Source: Planctomycetota bacterium (lineage in GTDB: Bacteria; Planctomycetota; Planctomycetia; Planctomycetales; Planctomycetaceae). From it: a DNA stretch of 64,000 bases. The stretch covers positions 1 to 64,000 of the forward strand of contig QQVO01000010.1 of NCBI GenBank assembly GCA_003388505.1, given 5' to 3'. Made by a program: the position numbers and the translations under genes. The notes under the pieces are model-generated. The model did not search any database and had not been told where the DNA came from. It worked only from the letters and a program-made list of their open reading frames with translations. Every line of letters starts with the position of its first letter. The first letter of the stretch is position 1. Positions 18,801 to 26,565 of this stretch are shown here, piece by piece.

Positions 18801-19525
18801 CGGCCGTGATGGGGGACCGACTCATACTCCCGGTCGCCGGAAAGCTTCAGGCGTCGTACGGTCCGGGGTTGCCGCGCATCCAGGACTTTGCGTTGCCCAG
18901 CGATCAGGCGGAAACGTCCGGCTGGCGTCAGGTTCTGCCGGTCGATGATGAGACAGTGGTCGCCGTCACGGAGTCCGGCCAGTTGATCCAGATCCGTCGA
19001 CAGACGAATCCCCGCTCTCACCTGGGCGAAGTCAGCCGCAGCGAACTGGGAGCGGCGGTCGACGTCACCGGGGACTCCGGGGAGGGAACTCTGGTCATTG
19101 CCAGTGCGGACCAACGCCTGCGTCTGTTTGACTCGGCGAATCTGGACGTCAAGGCGGAACGCTCGATGGAACAACCGGTGTCCGGCCCGGTCTGGCTCGT
19201 TGGTACGAACGTCTTCGTGGAAACGGCGGACGCGATGTGCCACTGCCTGGACGCGGAAAACGGCCTCCAACCGAAATGGGCGTCGCCGCTCGATTTGTCC
19301 GGGTCATTCGTCGCAGACCGGCCCGCCCTCGTCGGCGATCGCATCCTGCTCGCACGCGGCGACGGCACAATCGTCGCGGTCAATGCCGGCTCCGGCGAAC
19401 CGATCGCACAGTTGAACGTCGAATCCGCCGTGACGAAGGGTCCGATCGCCGTGGGCGGAGCATGGTTTGTCGCAACGCTCGACGGCAGCCTGGTGAATGT
19501 CACGCAGATTTCCAAACCTGAGTAA
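15860..19525 (+). CDS. FHA-like / transmembrane / PQQ beta-propeller protein
   Basis: A 1221-residue protein. Residues about 20-92 form an FHA-like beta sandwich (VSIGNHKTNDISI to GDVVRIGTVDISF), but the Arg of the usual GR and the Ser before the His are replaced, so phosphothreonine binding is doubtful. Residues 95-268 are an acidic disordered linker, 270-294 a membrane helix and 300-500 TPR-like helices. The rest is a propeller of PQQ-type blades, for example LVRLNQNTGELVWRQPIGE and GQIYLTTRGGHLYKIDLQSG. A cytoplasmic sensor linked to a periplasmic propeller recalls BamB or TolB in Tol-like systems. It sits between the ExbD genes and a secreted binding protein in the operon. Confidence 0.85.
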   Translation: MAYLEAAYLTGDVQRYELSKQQPVSIGNHKTNDISIDEADVELMHCRVSWNKTGYEAVAAGVEPIDVNGNLVQRALLKSGDVVRIGTVDISFQDGNSASSPGAAKPEADESQEKNDFGLKPITGELPSFLDEPDETVSDDARKKPPAAPKSKSPPPEEPDDVDEGDLLDDEPDEETDNADWLDDDEDDSGGGLSGLDALAAESRVDTPSRREMPDREGRRAPADDESPDALSGDEEPEEEQGSGESLSDRLREAVRRQQHRPGEEDSLRSPVVLGLVGGAAVLVLLGVTFFFIANRQTTQQAYDVAADLLAEQKYAAAITAFDEFILVYRDHPLADEARIQRDLAKVDQQIRGAVPDWTKGLEALRNYINEHRDSERFAELESEVRDRAAEIAQGAAAAAGRSFNRDLLEVSEQALTVFSTYQDDAKTTQLFQDITTTARQSTAAILRNETYNAELAKLDQAIQDGQPMLALATRRDLLTRYPDYRGDAKLAAKLQETLETERSLVRSESLDRTALTDEPESETPPPLTLAFHARSETDAVSVNEAVCVVAKDCCYGVDTITGRPIWRRVVGLDAPFFPVRESSLPSVVLYDTKRRELVRLNQNTGELVWRQPIGEDVSGAPLLHEGQIYLTTRGGHLYKIDLQSGTASTRLTFSQEVTGPVALTDGAHLVVAGDREVVYTLSRQPLECIAVSFLSQKQDSIETPLLTMGPYVLMVENGSGQTAQLRLLNASNPSQITETASADVSGRVLDDVVIRGRDLFVPSTNERVTAFTVSDDEGQPPLVLGPGYEVKGAQRSPIFLTTGPDRQLWMASSALRKLQLTADALEADQAEQAVGISSQPLQYTGGMLFNARRRPFTDAVTFTQRDRTDLSDSDWQVVLGAEIIAWSATEDGEPSLTCITEAGHTFRVREKDWTAGGFLDEAADRVPIDDEVTDPIIAVGLDGGKAAIAIGGEEPMVRSVTQLAKLEGRFPLEAPLQAEPAVMGDRLILPVAGKLQASYGPGLPRIQDFALPSDQAETSGWRQVLPVDDETVVAVTESGQLIQIRRQTNPRSHLGEVSRSELGAAVDVTGDSGEGTLVIASADQRLRLFDSANLDVKAERSMEQPVSGPVWLVGTNVFVETADAMCHCLDAENGLQPKWASPLDLSGSFVADRPALVGDRILLARGDGTIVAVNAGSGEPIAQLNVESAVTKGPIAVGGAWFVATLDGSLVNVTQISKPE

Positions 19526-19548
19526 CGACTGATCGATCTGGTGGACTC

Positions 19549-22143
19549 ATGCTTTTCTCGCTTGCAAATCGGCTGCGTTGCTGCGTGATCCATCCGCAGA
19601 GCGCGACGGCAGCGGCATGCAATTCTGCATCGCAACTTCGCTCTCTCGCGGCATCCGGTATCGCGATGTGTCTCGCCGTCTTCCTCATCGCCGGTGGACA
19701 ACCGGCGGTCGGTCAGGACGAGAACGAGACCGAGGAAAGTGAAACTGACGACGCGGAGCCGGCCGAGTCCGAAGAGGCCTCGCTTCCGAAGCTGGCGGAG
19801 ATGGAAATCCCCACCGCAGAGGAACTGCTGACCGGACCGCCGCGCGACTGGGTGATTCTCAAGAATTCCGAAGTCATCGTCTGCGAGCCGATTGTCCCGC
19901 GGCCCGAGACCCTCGAGTTGCGAGCGCAGGCGATCGATCAGAAGAAGCTCGAGATGCGCGGGAAGAAGGGGGAGGAGCTGACGCGGCTCCGTGACGAGTT
20001 GAACGACCTGAATTACCTGGAGATCACCCTCCCGGAGGATCTCGAAAACCCTGAATACCGGATCGAGATCGTCAAGATCGACCGCTTCCTGCATCACGAA
20101 GATCTGATGCTCCGGCGAATCGACGCGCTGGTGTCGGAGGGCCGGCTCGACACGGCGTTCGAACTGCTGGTGCGCCTGAAACGGACGTGGGACGACTGGC
20201 GCGGCATGGCGGAGCGGTACGACGACCTGTTGTTCGCCGACGCGAAACAGAGACTGGAGGCGGGAGGCCCGGAACGCGCGCTGGTCACACTGGGCGAATT
20301 GAATGAGCGCAACCCCGGATATCCCGGCCTGGCGGACCTGGCGGGGAACGTGATCGACGGACTCGTCTCCAATGCGCTGGCGGAAGGCAATGTCAGGATG
20401 GCGCGGCACTTCTTGTTCCGCCTCGACGACATGTATCCGCAACATGCCGTCTTTGCGCGGCATTCGGAGTCGTTGACCCAGAAGACGAACGACCTGCTGA
20501 CGGCGGCGGAAGAGGCGCAGGCCGCGGGGCGGCTTCCGGAAGCGGCCGATCTCGCCTGGGAGGCCGCCCAACTCTGGCCGAGAACGCCGGGGCTGATGGC
20601 GCGGTATCGACCGATCGTTGAGCGATACCAGCAGTTGCGCGTCGGCGTCGTACACCTTGCCGACGAGGTCGACTCCTCGCCGTATGAAACACCGGCCGAG
20701 GCGCGGGCCCGGCAATTGACGGAAATCCCGCTCTTCGAGAAGGACCGATTCCGCAACGGAACGGTCTACTACCGCACACGATACTTCGACGAATGGGAGC
20801 CGTTCGATCTCGGACGCCGATTGCAGATTACGCTGCGCCAGTCGCGGCAACCGTGGGAAGCCCAACCGCTGATCGACGCTCCCCGGCTGGCATCGCTGCT
20901 GGAAACGCGACTCGACCCGGGCAGCGATCTCTATGACGAACGACTGGCGTGGTTCATCGATTCGATTCGGGTTCAGACGCCGGTGGAACTGACGATCCGG
21001 TTCCGCCGCGTGCCGCCGCGCGTGGAACCGCTGCTGGACGAGATCGTCCCCATGGAGGCGAGAACGTCTGCATCGGAACTTACAGACGGCGAAGTGTCGC
21101 TCCAGGACGAGCCGGCCGAGGAGGGAGAAAGGACTCCGGCGGGAGGATTTGCGCCGGTCGCCAGCGGATCGGACCCCGACGTGATGACTTTCCGCCGCGC
21201 GATTCCCGAACCCGACGGGCTGCCGCAATACCACGTCGGCGAAGTGATCGAGCACCGGTACATCTCGCACGAGAAGGCCCTGCAGGCGCTCAAGCAGGGC
21301 GAAGTGTCGATGCTGCCCGATCTCCCCGACTGGATCCTCCGCCGCCTCCAGCAGGATGAAAACAGCGCGACCTCGTACTTCATCCAGCCCTACGCCATTC
21401 CGACGACGCACATCCTTCAGCTAAACCCGCACAGCCGTCCGCTGCGGGTGCGGGAGTTGCGGAGATCGCTGGCCTACGCGGTCGACCGGGATTCGATTCT
21501 GAGAGACACCGTTCTCCGGGACTACGATGCCGCGCACGGCCGCGTGGTGACCAGCCCGTTTCCCTCGCGCAGTCCTGCCAACAGCCTCGATGTGGAACCG
21601 CGAAGCTTCGATATTTCCGCCGCGGTCGCACTGATGCTGGCGGCCGCCGGACAACTGGATGGAGCGATCCCCGTTCTGAAGATGCATGTTCCGCCCGGTC
21701 CGGTGGAACGGGCCGCGGCGGAGGAACTGATCAAATCGTGGAAGCGGATCGGGATCGAGGTTGAAATCATCCCGGCCGACGCTGACCCCCAAACGCCGTG
21801 GGATCTGCACTACCGGACGCTGCAGCTTGTCGAACCGACGCTCGACGTCTGGCCGTTCCTGACCGGCGAACCGACGGCCGAAATGGCCGACCTGGCGGTC
21901 TTCCCGGACTGGCTTCAGCAACAATTGATTGCCCTGGATCGGACTTCGGATCTCGGACGCTCGCTGGCAGCCACGCGCAGGCTCCACGAGGCGTTGTGGT
22001 CGGAAGTCCGATTCCTGCCGTTGTGGGAGGTCGACCAGTTCATGGTCATCCGGAAGAACATCCTTGGTTTCCGGGCCGAGCCCATACACTGCTACCAGGA
22101 TGTCGACCACTGGACAATTTCCGCCTGGTTCCCCACGGAGTGA
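19549..22143 (+). CDS. Secreted TPR-like / solute-binding protein family 5 fusion
   Basis: An 864-residue exported protein: a signal-like hydrophobic segment at 33-50 (cut near AVGQ), an acidic stretch, helical TPR-like repeats at about 190-370 and a C-terminal half like bacterial extracellular solute-binding protein family 5 (peptide/nickel binding). Visible family landmarks are ALKQGEVSMLPDLPDWILRRL, LRVRELRRSLAYAVDRDSIL and a closing LPLWEVDQFMVIRKNILGF. No ABC permease or ATPase gene is present, so it is unlikely to serve import. It may act as a ligand-sensing or docking part of the ExbB/ExbD-energised complex. Confidence 0.8.
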   Translation: MLFSLANRLRCCVIHPQSATAAACNSASQLRSLAASGIAMCLAVFLIAGGQPAVGQDENETEESETDDAEPAESEEASLPKLAEMEIPTAEELLTGPPRDWVILKNSEVIVCEPIVPRPETLELRAQAIDQKKLEMRGKKGEELTRLRDELNDLNYLEITLPEDLENPEYRIEIVKIDRFLHHEDLMLRRIDALVSEGRLDTAFELLVRLKRTWDDWRGMAERYDDLLFADAKQRLEAGGPERALVTLGELNERNPGYPGLADLAGNVIDGLVSNALAEGNVRMARHFLFRLDDMYPQHAVFARHSESLTQKTNDLLTAAEEAQAAGRLPEAADLAWEAAQLWPRTPGLMARYRPIVERYQQLRVGVVHLADEVDSSPYETPAEARARQLTEIPLFEKDRFRNGTVYYRTRYFDEWEPFDLGRRLQITLRQSRQPWEAQPLIDAPRLASLLETRLDPGSDLYDERLAWFIDSIRVQTPVELTIRFRRVPPRVEPLLDEIVPMEARTSASELTDGEVSLQDEPAEEGERTPAGGFAPVASGSDPDVMTFRRAIPEPDGLPQYHVGEVIEHRYISHEKALQALKQGEVSMLPDLPDWILRRLQQDENSATSYFIQPYAIPTTHILQLNPHSRPLRVRELRRSLAYAVDRDSILRDTVLRDYDAAHGRVVTSPFPSRSPANSLDVEPRSFDISAAVALMLAAAGQLDGAIPVLKMHVPPGPVERAAAEELIKSWKRIGIEVEIIPADADPQTPWDLHYRTLQLVEPTLDVWPFLTGEPTAEMADLAVFPDWLQQQLIALDRTSDLGRSLAATRRLHEALWSEVRFLPLWEVDQFMVIRKNILGFRAEPIHCYQDVDHWTISAWFPTE

Positions 22144-22149
22144 TCCGAT

Positions 22150-23712
22150 TTGATTGCCATCCGAGACATTGCCCGAATTCGCAAAGCGAGACGTGCCCCG
22201 CCGGCCCGTATGCCGTCCGTTGGCGCGTTCGTCTGGTTGATCCTGGCAGCGGCAATGTGGTCTCGCGGCGACGACGAGCGGCCCGCGCCTGCCGATCCGG
22301 CCAGCGCCCAGTCTGCGGAAGCAGGCGACCCGGACGCAGAGCCGGCGGCCGCCGAACTGCCGTTCGAGCAGCGTCCCTACCGGGTGCTCGTGTCGTTCGC
22401 CGTGGAGAATCGTCCGGAATTCGGTAACGCATTCGCCGCAAGTCTGCAGGAGACGGTGGAAGCTCGGCTGCAGGTCCGCTTCGGGCAGATGTGGGACGTT
22501 TCCATCGAACAGACGCGGGGCTGGGCGCCGGTGGCGAGCGACGTGCTGTCGCGGCGGACCGACGACGAACTCAACGCCGCCTATCTGCCGACCGATGCGG
22601 ATAAAGTTTTCCTGACGGGGATCGCGCGCCGGGACGGCGCCTACCTGGCGTTCGCCCGCGAGTGGGATCGCAACAGCCGGTCCGCAGGCCCCACGCTGTC
22701 GCGAACGACCTACGATCGCCGTCTCGTCGGAGATCTCGCCGCTGATTTGATCCACGACCTGTTTCGCCCCATCGCTCTGGCAACGAGCGTCGACGACGCG
22801 GGCGTCGATCTGCTGATCCGGGCGGGGGAATACCTGACGCCGGACCCGGATTCACAGCCGTTTCGCGAGGGGGATTACCTGACGACCTATTTCCGCTATC
22901 TCAACCGGCAACGTGAGCTGAGACAATTGCAGCATGTCCCGTGGACGTTTCTGCGCGTGGAAGCGGTCGATCGCGCCCGCCTGCGGTGCAGCGTAGTTTC
23001 GACGTTCCGGCGATCGCCGCTGGGAGGCGCGCGGCGGAGAGTCGAGTTGATCGGAATGCGAGCCCGCCCGCTGTTCGACCACACGGCGCTCCACATGGCG
23101 CCCCGCGGGGCGACGAACATTCCGATGGCCGGTTACCGGGTCGACGTCATGGACCGGATGCCGACCGCAGAAGACGCTGTGGAGGACCGCTTGTCGCTGA
23201 CATCGGACCGGCGGGGGGTTGTGCGGATTCCGTCTTTTCCGGACCAGCCGCTGCGCCACCTGCTGGTCCACAGCGGAAAATCGGTGCTGGCCCGCGTGCC
23301 GATGATTCCCGGCCTCGAACCGGAAATGACGCTCAACCCGCCCAGCGACCGGGCGCGGCTGCGCGTCGAAGGCGCGCTCGCGATGCTCGAAGGCGACCTG
23401 ATCGACACGGTGGCGCGGAGAGCCGTGCTGATGGCGCGGGCCCGGCGTTCGGCCGACGCCGGGAACTGGGATGAAGTGAACACCTTTATCGCGCAGATCA
23501 AGGCGCTGCCCGATTTCAACAGGTTCGAAGACCTGATCACGGCCATTCGCACTCCCGCCGTGGAGACATCGCGGCGCCTGGGCGACCGCGTCGCAGCGAT
23601 GCGCATCAACCGGATGTGCGACGATCTGCAGCAGGTCGCGGAGGAGCATCTCGACTCGCAGAAGATCCGTGACTTCGAACAGGAAATCGCCGCGCTGCGC
23701 TCTGCGCAGTGA
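22150..23712 (+). CDS. Exported protein of unknown function, operon member
   Basis: A 520-residue protein. The start is taken as TTG at 22150 because GGAG sits nine bases upstream inside the end of the previous gene; the ATG at 22210 has no binding site. An N-terminal basic stretch and hydrophobic segment (about 22-38) suggest export or membrane anchoring. After an acidic linker, the sequence has an N-terminal alpha/beta-looking domain (YRVLVSFAVENRPEFG), a middle part with many Arg residues and a helical C-terminus. I do not recognise a family. Its 6-base distance from the binding-protein gene makes it part of the same transcript. Confidence 0.75.
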   Translation: MIAIRDIARIRKARRAPPARMPSVGAFVWLILAAAMWSRGDDERPAPADPASAQSAEAGDPDAEPAAAELPFEQRPYRVLVSFAVENRPEFGNAFAASLQETVEARLQVRFGQMWDVSIEQTRGWAPVASDVLSRRTDDELNAAYLPTDADKVFLTGIARRDGAYLAFAREWDRNSRSAGPTLSRTTYDRRLVGDLAADLIHDLFRPIALATSVDDAGVDLLIRAGEYLTPDPDSQPFREGDYLTTYFRYLNRQRELRQLQHVPWTFLRVEAVDRARLRCSVVSTFRRSPLGGARRRVELIGMRARPLFDHTALHMAPRGATNIPMAGYRVDVMDRMPTAEDAVEDRLSLTSDRRGVVRIPSFPDQPLRHLLVHSGKSVLARVPMIPGLEPEMTLNPPSDRARLRVEGALAMLEGDLIDTVARRAVLMARARRSADAGNWDEVNTFIAQIKALPDFNRFEDLITAIRTPAVETSRRLGDRVAAMRINRMCDDLQQVAEEHLDSQKIRDFEQEIAALRSAQ

Positions 23713-23728
23713 CCCCCGGAGCAATGAT

Positions 23729-24238
23729 TTGGCACTCCGCTGCAATCATTACGATCTGGCGTTCGAAGCGTACCTGCGGTCCACGCGGCGGCCGTATGTG
23801 GCGGTCGACGAAGCCAAGCGCGCCGTGCTCAGCGATCGAACGCTCAAGTCTCTCGATTTCATCGTCTATTCCGACCGCGGCCGCAATCTTCTGGTCGACG
23901 TGAAGGGGCGCAAGTTTCCGTCGGGTGCGAACGGCGCGGGAGTTCGCTGGGAAAACTGGGCGACCTCGGACGACCTCAGCAGTCTCCGCAAGTGGGAGGA
24001 AGTCTTCGGACCGGATTTCCGCGCGGCTCTGGTCTTCGCCTACGAAATCACCAGCCCCAGGTATGAGTCGCAGCACGGTGACTTATGGGCGTTTCGCCGA
24101 AAGGCGTACGCGTTCTACGCCGTGTGGGCCGACGACTACTGCGAACTGATGCGCTCGCGCTCGCCCAGTTGGGAAACCGTGTCGCTTCCCTTGCAGGAAT
24201 TCGCCCGTGTGCGGCAACCGATCAGCGACGTCCTGTGA
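23729..24238 (+). CDS. HYExAFE family protein, putative PD-(D/E)XK nuclease fold
   Basis: A 169-residue cytoplasmic protein. The N-terminal NHYDLAFEAYL is a variant of the H-Y-x-x-A-F-E signature seen in planctomycete proteins. SLDFIVYSDRGRNLLVDVKGRKFP gives Asp43 and Asp57-x-Lys59, the D and DxK of a PD-(D/E)XK nuclease core, with Glu13 as a likely fourth acidic residue. The start is set at TTG 23729 because GGAG lies 7 bases upstream; an earlier GTG at 23669 would overlap the previous gene by 44 bases. It lies 16 bases after the ExbB/ExbD operon. Nuclease activity is inferred, not known. Confidence 0.8.
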   Translation: MALRCNHYDLAFEAYLRSTRRPYVAVDEAKRAVLSDRTLKSLDFIVYSDRGRNLLVDVKGRKFPSGANGAGVRWENWATSDDLSSLRKWEEVFGPDFRAALVFAYEITSPRYESQHGDLWAFRRKAYAFYAVWADDYCELMRSRSPSWETVSLPLQEFARVRQPISDVL

Positions 24239-24377
24239 CGCGTGCTCCATCCAACGGAAGCGGTCCTGGCGGCGAAAGACGCCGCACACGATCGCAAGCG
24301 CCCGAGCCAACGCCGCCGCGATGATGTGCCACCGGCACGATCAGTCATTCTCACGAACGCACGAAGGAAACAGTCCA

Positions 24378-24662
24378 TTGATTCGACGATTATGCAGCGC
24401 GGCGATTCTCAAACTCGGCGGGCGGGGCACTGCGGGTGATCTGCTACGTCACCTCCGGCCGTCCCCACGTCTCGCGGGATGCGCGGCCCTCTTGATGACG
24501 GCGCTCGAGTCTGCGATTGCGCACGCGCAAACGTCAGAGTCGGCCGAGCAGGGGTCGCGAGTCGTCGTGTCGAGCCGACCTCTGACGATACCGATCGTCA
24601 CATGCCTGTTGATGTTCGGCCTGGCTCTGTTCGCCGTCTGCCGCTCCAGCCGCCGAAACTAA
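24378..24662 (+). CDS. Small exported protein with C-terminal membrane helix
   Basis: A predicted 94-residue protein starting at TTG 24378, with GAAGGAAA 7-9 bases upstream. Residues about 30-50 form a signal-like hydrophobic stretch ending AIAHAQ, a short polar segment follows, and residues about 69-88 form a second hydrophobic helix (LTIPIVTCLLMFGLALFAVC) ending in an SSRR cytoplasmic tag. No family was recognised. Small proteins of this architecture recur in planctomycetes. The later ATG at about codon 40 is a possible alternative start. Confidence 0.5.
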   Translation: MIRRLCSAAILKLGGRGTAGDLLRHLRPSPRLAGCAALLMTALESAIAHAQTSESAEQGSRVVVSSRPLTIPIVTCLLMFGLALFAVCRSSRRN

Positions 24663-24740
24663 TGGTGGTTTGATCCTGAATCGACGGGTTGGGCGCCACT
24701 GGCTTTGCGCGTACATCGCAAAGCGTGTCGAACGCCTTCA

Positions 24741-24848
24741 GTCGAACGCCTTCAGCGTTCTTGCACGCGCACAAGCAGACCGGGGGTGCGCTCCTGTCGT
24801 CGCGACCCCCGGCTTTGCTTTGCGACGCCTTCAGCGTCGCTCGCAGTC
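24741..24848 (+). repeat. Three-hairpin dispersed repeat, copy 1
   Basis: Three successive stems are visible. GAACGC/GCGTTC (24744-24760) has a CTTCA loop. CCGGGGGT/ACCCCCGG (24780-24812) follows. GCGACGC/GCGTCGC (24822-24840) again has a CTTCA loop. The same array recurs at 43878-43986 with few changes. In this copy the first 14 bases, GTCGAACGCCTTCA, are also duplicated immediately upstream (24727-24740). Confidence 0.85.
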
Positions 24849-24850
24849 GG

Positions 24851-24866
24851 TTATCCCGGATTATTC
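24851..24866 (-). repeat. GAATAATCCGGG motif, copy 2
   Basis: TTATCCCGGATTATTC is the exact reverse complement of 10921-10936. It directly abuts three-hairpin repeat copy 1. Confidence 0.7.
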
Positions 24867-25002
24867 ACGTCGAGGGCGCGGTTCACCATAAGTAGTTGCC
24901 AAGCAGCAGGTTGTCGAGAAGTTTCCCAAAGCGCCGCGCTTTTCGAACGGATTGGACACCGATGTCACGTCAACGGTGACGCACGCTGGCAGCGTGCGCT
25001 AC

Positions 25003-25020
25003 GAATAATCCGGGCTATTC
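25003..25020 (+). repeat. GAATAATCCGGG motif, copy 3
   Basis: It shares GAATAATCCGGG with copy 1, then diverges to CTATTC so that the element can fold on itself (GAATA with TATTC). It follows a GCACGCT/AGCGTGC hairpin and GCTACG, as copy 1 follows a similar hairpin at distance. It overlaps the last codons of the HD-GYP gene. Confidence 0.6.
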
Positions 25021-26565
25021 ACGGTCCGGCGAGTCGCGCCAGAGTGTGGCGATTTCATGCCGCGCCGCCATGAAGGCCGCAATGACGTCGGGATCCCATT
25101 GAGTGCCTGCGCCATCGGCCAAAATGCTCTCCACCTGCTGGAGCGGCATTCCGTCGCGGTAGGGGCGGTCGCTGCCCATCGCGTCGTACCCGTCGGCGAC
25201 GGCGATGATCCGCGCCATCAGCGGGATGTCCTCGCCGCTGAGCCCGTCCGGGTAGCCTGTGCCGTCAAAGTTTTCATGGTGGTGCCGGACGCCGGGGATA
25301 ATGTGTTCCAGGTTGCTGAGTCCGCTGAGGATGTCGTATCCGATCACCGGATGAAGCTGCAACTTGCGGAATTCGGCCGGCGTCAGCTTGTGGGGTTTGC
25401 CGAGGATGGCGTCTTCGACGCCGATTTTTCCGATGTCGTGCAACAGACTGGAGAGATGGATCGCCTCCTGCTCGCGGAGCGAGAGCCCCATCTGTCGCGC
25501 CAGTCGCCGCGCCACCCGCGCCACGCGCTCGCTGTGCCCGCGCGTGTACGAGTCTTTGGCATCCAGCGTCGAAACAAGCGAGCGCACGAACGCCAGCAGG
25601 AGATCCTCCTGCTCGGAGAACAGCTTGAGATTGCTGAGGTGCGTGCAGAGAATCAACGCGATCGAGTTGATCAGGCTGGCTTCCACCGTGCCGAATTCGT
25701 CGCGATCGCTGCTGTTCACGGCGAAGATCCAGCCGGCCGGTTCCCTGTCTTCCACGATCGCAGCAACGACGAGGTTCCGGACGTGCGGGCAACCGGCGCT
25801 CACTCCCGTTTCCTCCAGGTGATTCCTGACCATCGGCTGTCTCCAGTTGTGTTCCGCGGCGTTCATCCGACGGAGCATGCGGCGGAACTGCGGCTCGTCG
25901 AGATTCACCTCGCCCGCCAGCGCCAGCCCGGACGCGTGACGCGACGAGTCGATCAGGACGGCGCACCCTTCCGCGCGAATCACGCGGTGCAGTCGATTCA
26001 CGCACAGATGGACCAGTTCCACCGGGTCCAGTGCCACGTGCAGATCCCGCAGGATTCCCTGGATCAGGCTGATTTCCTCATAAGCGGTGTTGAGTTGTTC
26101 CGCGAGGTCATCGAGTTCCTGCGAGGGATCGTTGCGAACGCGCTCGACCTCGGCCTCTGCCAGCGCGAGCAGTCTCCGCAGCAGATCGTACTGGTTCGCG
26201 TCGGACGACGGCGGGCCGGGCTGGTCCAGCGCGATCGAACCGGCCGCGCACCGCGCCCCGTCGCGGCACCCGGAGAGCCGGGCGGAGTAAAACAGCCGGC
26301 CCGACTCGAGATGCGGGACGACGAGTGGACTTTCGCCGGCGCTCATCATTTCCAGAACATCCGACGGCACCAGCGCGCACTCGCTGCCGGTGAACTCGCC
26401 GGTCAGCAGCCCGCTTTCAAGGCAGAGCGTTCCAAACGGCAGTCCGGTCAGTTCCATGTAGCGTCGGATATTCTCGCCGTCCGGATCGTGAATCCTGACG
26501 ACGTGATCCAGAGCAGACCTTGAGTTCTGCGGTCCGGCTGCGGGATCCATGCAGATCGATGACAT
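25015..26565 (-). CDS. HD-GYP domain phosphohydrolase with GAF-like domain
   Basis: A 516-residue signalling protein without membrane segments. Residues 20-115 form an uncharacterised sensor-like domain with several cysteines, about 175-315 look GAF-like, and 325-515 form an HD-GYP domain with His376-Asp377 (LLHDIGKIG), the HHENFDGTGYPDGL motif (GTGYP at 435-439) and RIIAVADGYDAM. HD-GYP enzymes hydrolyse cyclic di-GMP or related nucleotides. The ATG at 26565 has GGAG eight bases upstream; the longer frame has no binding site. No cyclase gene is near. Confidence 0.9.
   Translation of the reverse strand: MSSICMDPAAGPQNSRSALDHVVRIHDPDGENIRRYMELTGLPFGTLCLESGLLTGEFTGSECALVPSDVLEMMSAGESPLVVPHLESGRLFYSARLSGCRDGARCAAGSIALDQPGPPSSDANQYDLLRRLLALAEAEVERVRNDPSQELDDLAEQLNTAYEEISLIQGILRDLHVALDPVELVHLCVNRLHRVIRAEGCAVLIDSSRHASGLALAGEVNLDEPQFRRMLRRMNAAEHNWRQPMVRNHLEETGVSAGCPHVRNLVVAAIVEDREPAGWIFAVNSSDRDEFGTVEASLINSIALILCTHLSNLKLFSEQEDLLLAFVRSLVSTLDAKDSYTRGHSERVARVARRLARQMGLSLREQEAIHLSSLLHDIGKIGVEDAILGKPHKLTPAEFRKLQLHPVIGYDILSGLSNLEHIIPGVRHHHENFDGTGYPDGLSGEDIPLMARIIAVADGYDAMGSDRPYRDGMPLQQVESILADGAGTQWDPDVIAAFMAARHEIATLWRDSPDRE

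Larger units (their letters stand above)
24663..25014. other. Repeat-filled intergenic region
   Basis: The region contains a CTTTGCG/CGCAAAG hairpin at 24704-24724 that may end the upstream transcript, then three-hairpin repeat copy 1, two GAATAATCCGGG-type motifs and a GCACGCT/AGCGTGC hairpin at 24981-24997. No gene is seen. Confidence 0.65.

Noticed and set aside
19018-21411. Minus-strand open frame of 797 codons across the FHA-PQQ and binding-protein genes
   Set aside because: It is a shadow of two real plus-strand genes, with no domain similarity and no binding site.
24207-24377. Possible longer N-terminus of the small membrane protein at 24378
   Set aside because: The extension has no binding site, overlaps the HYExAFE gene end and looks non-coding.
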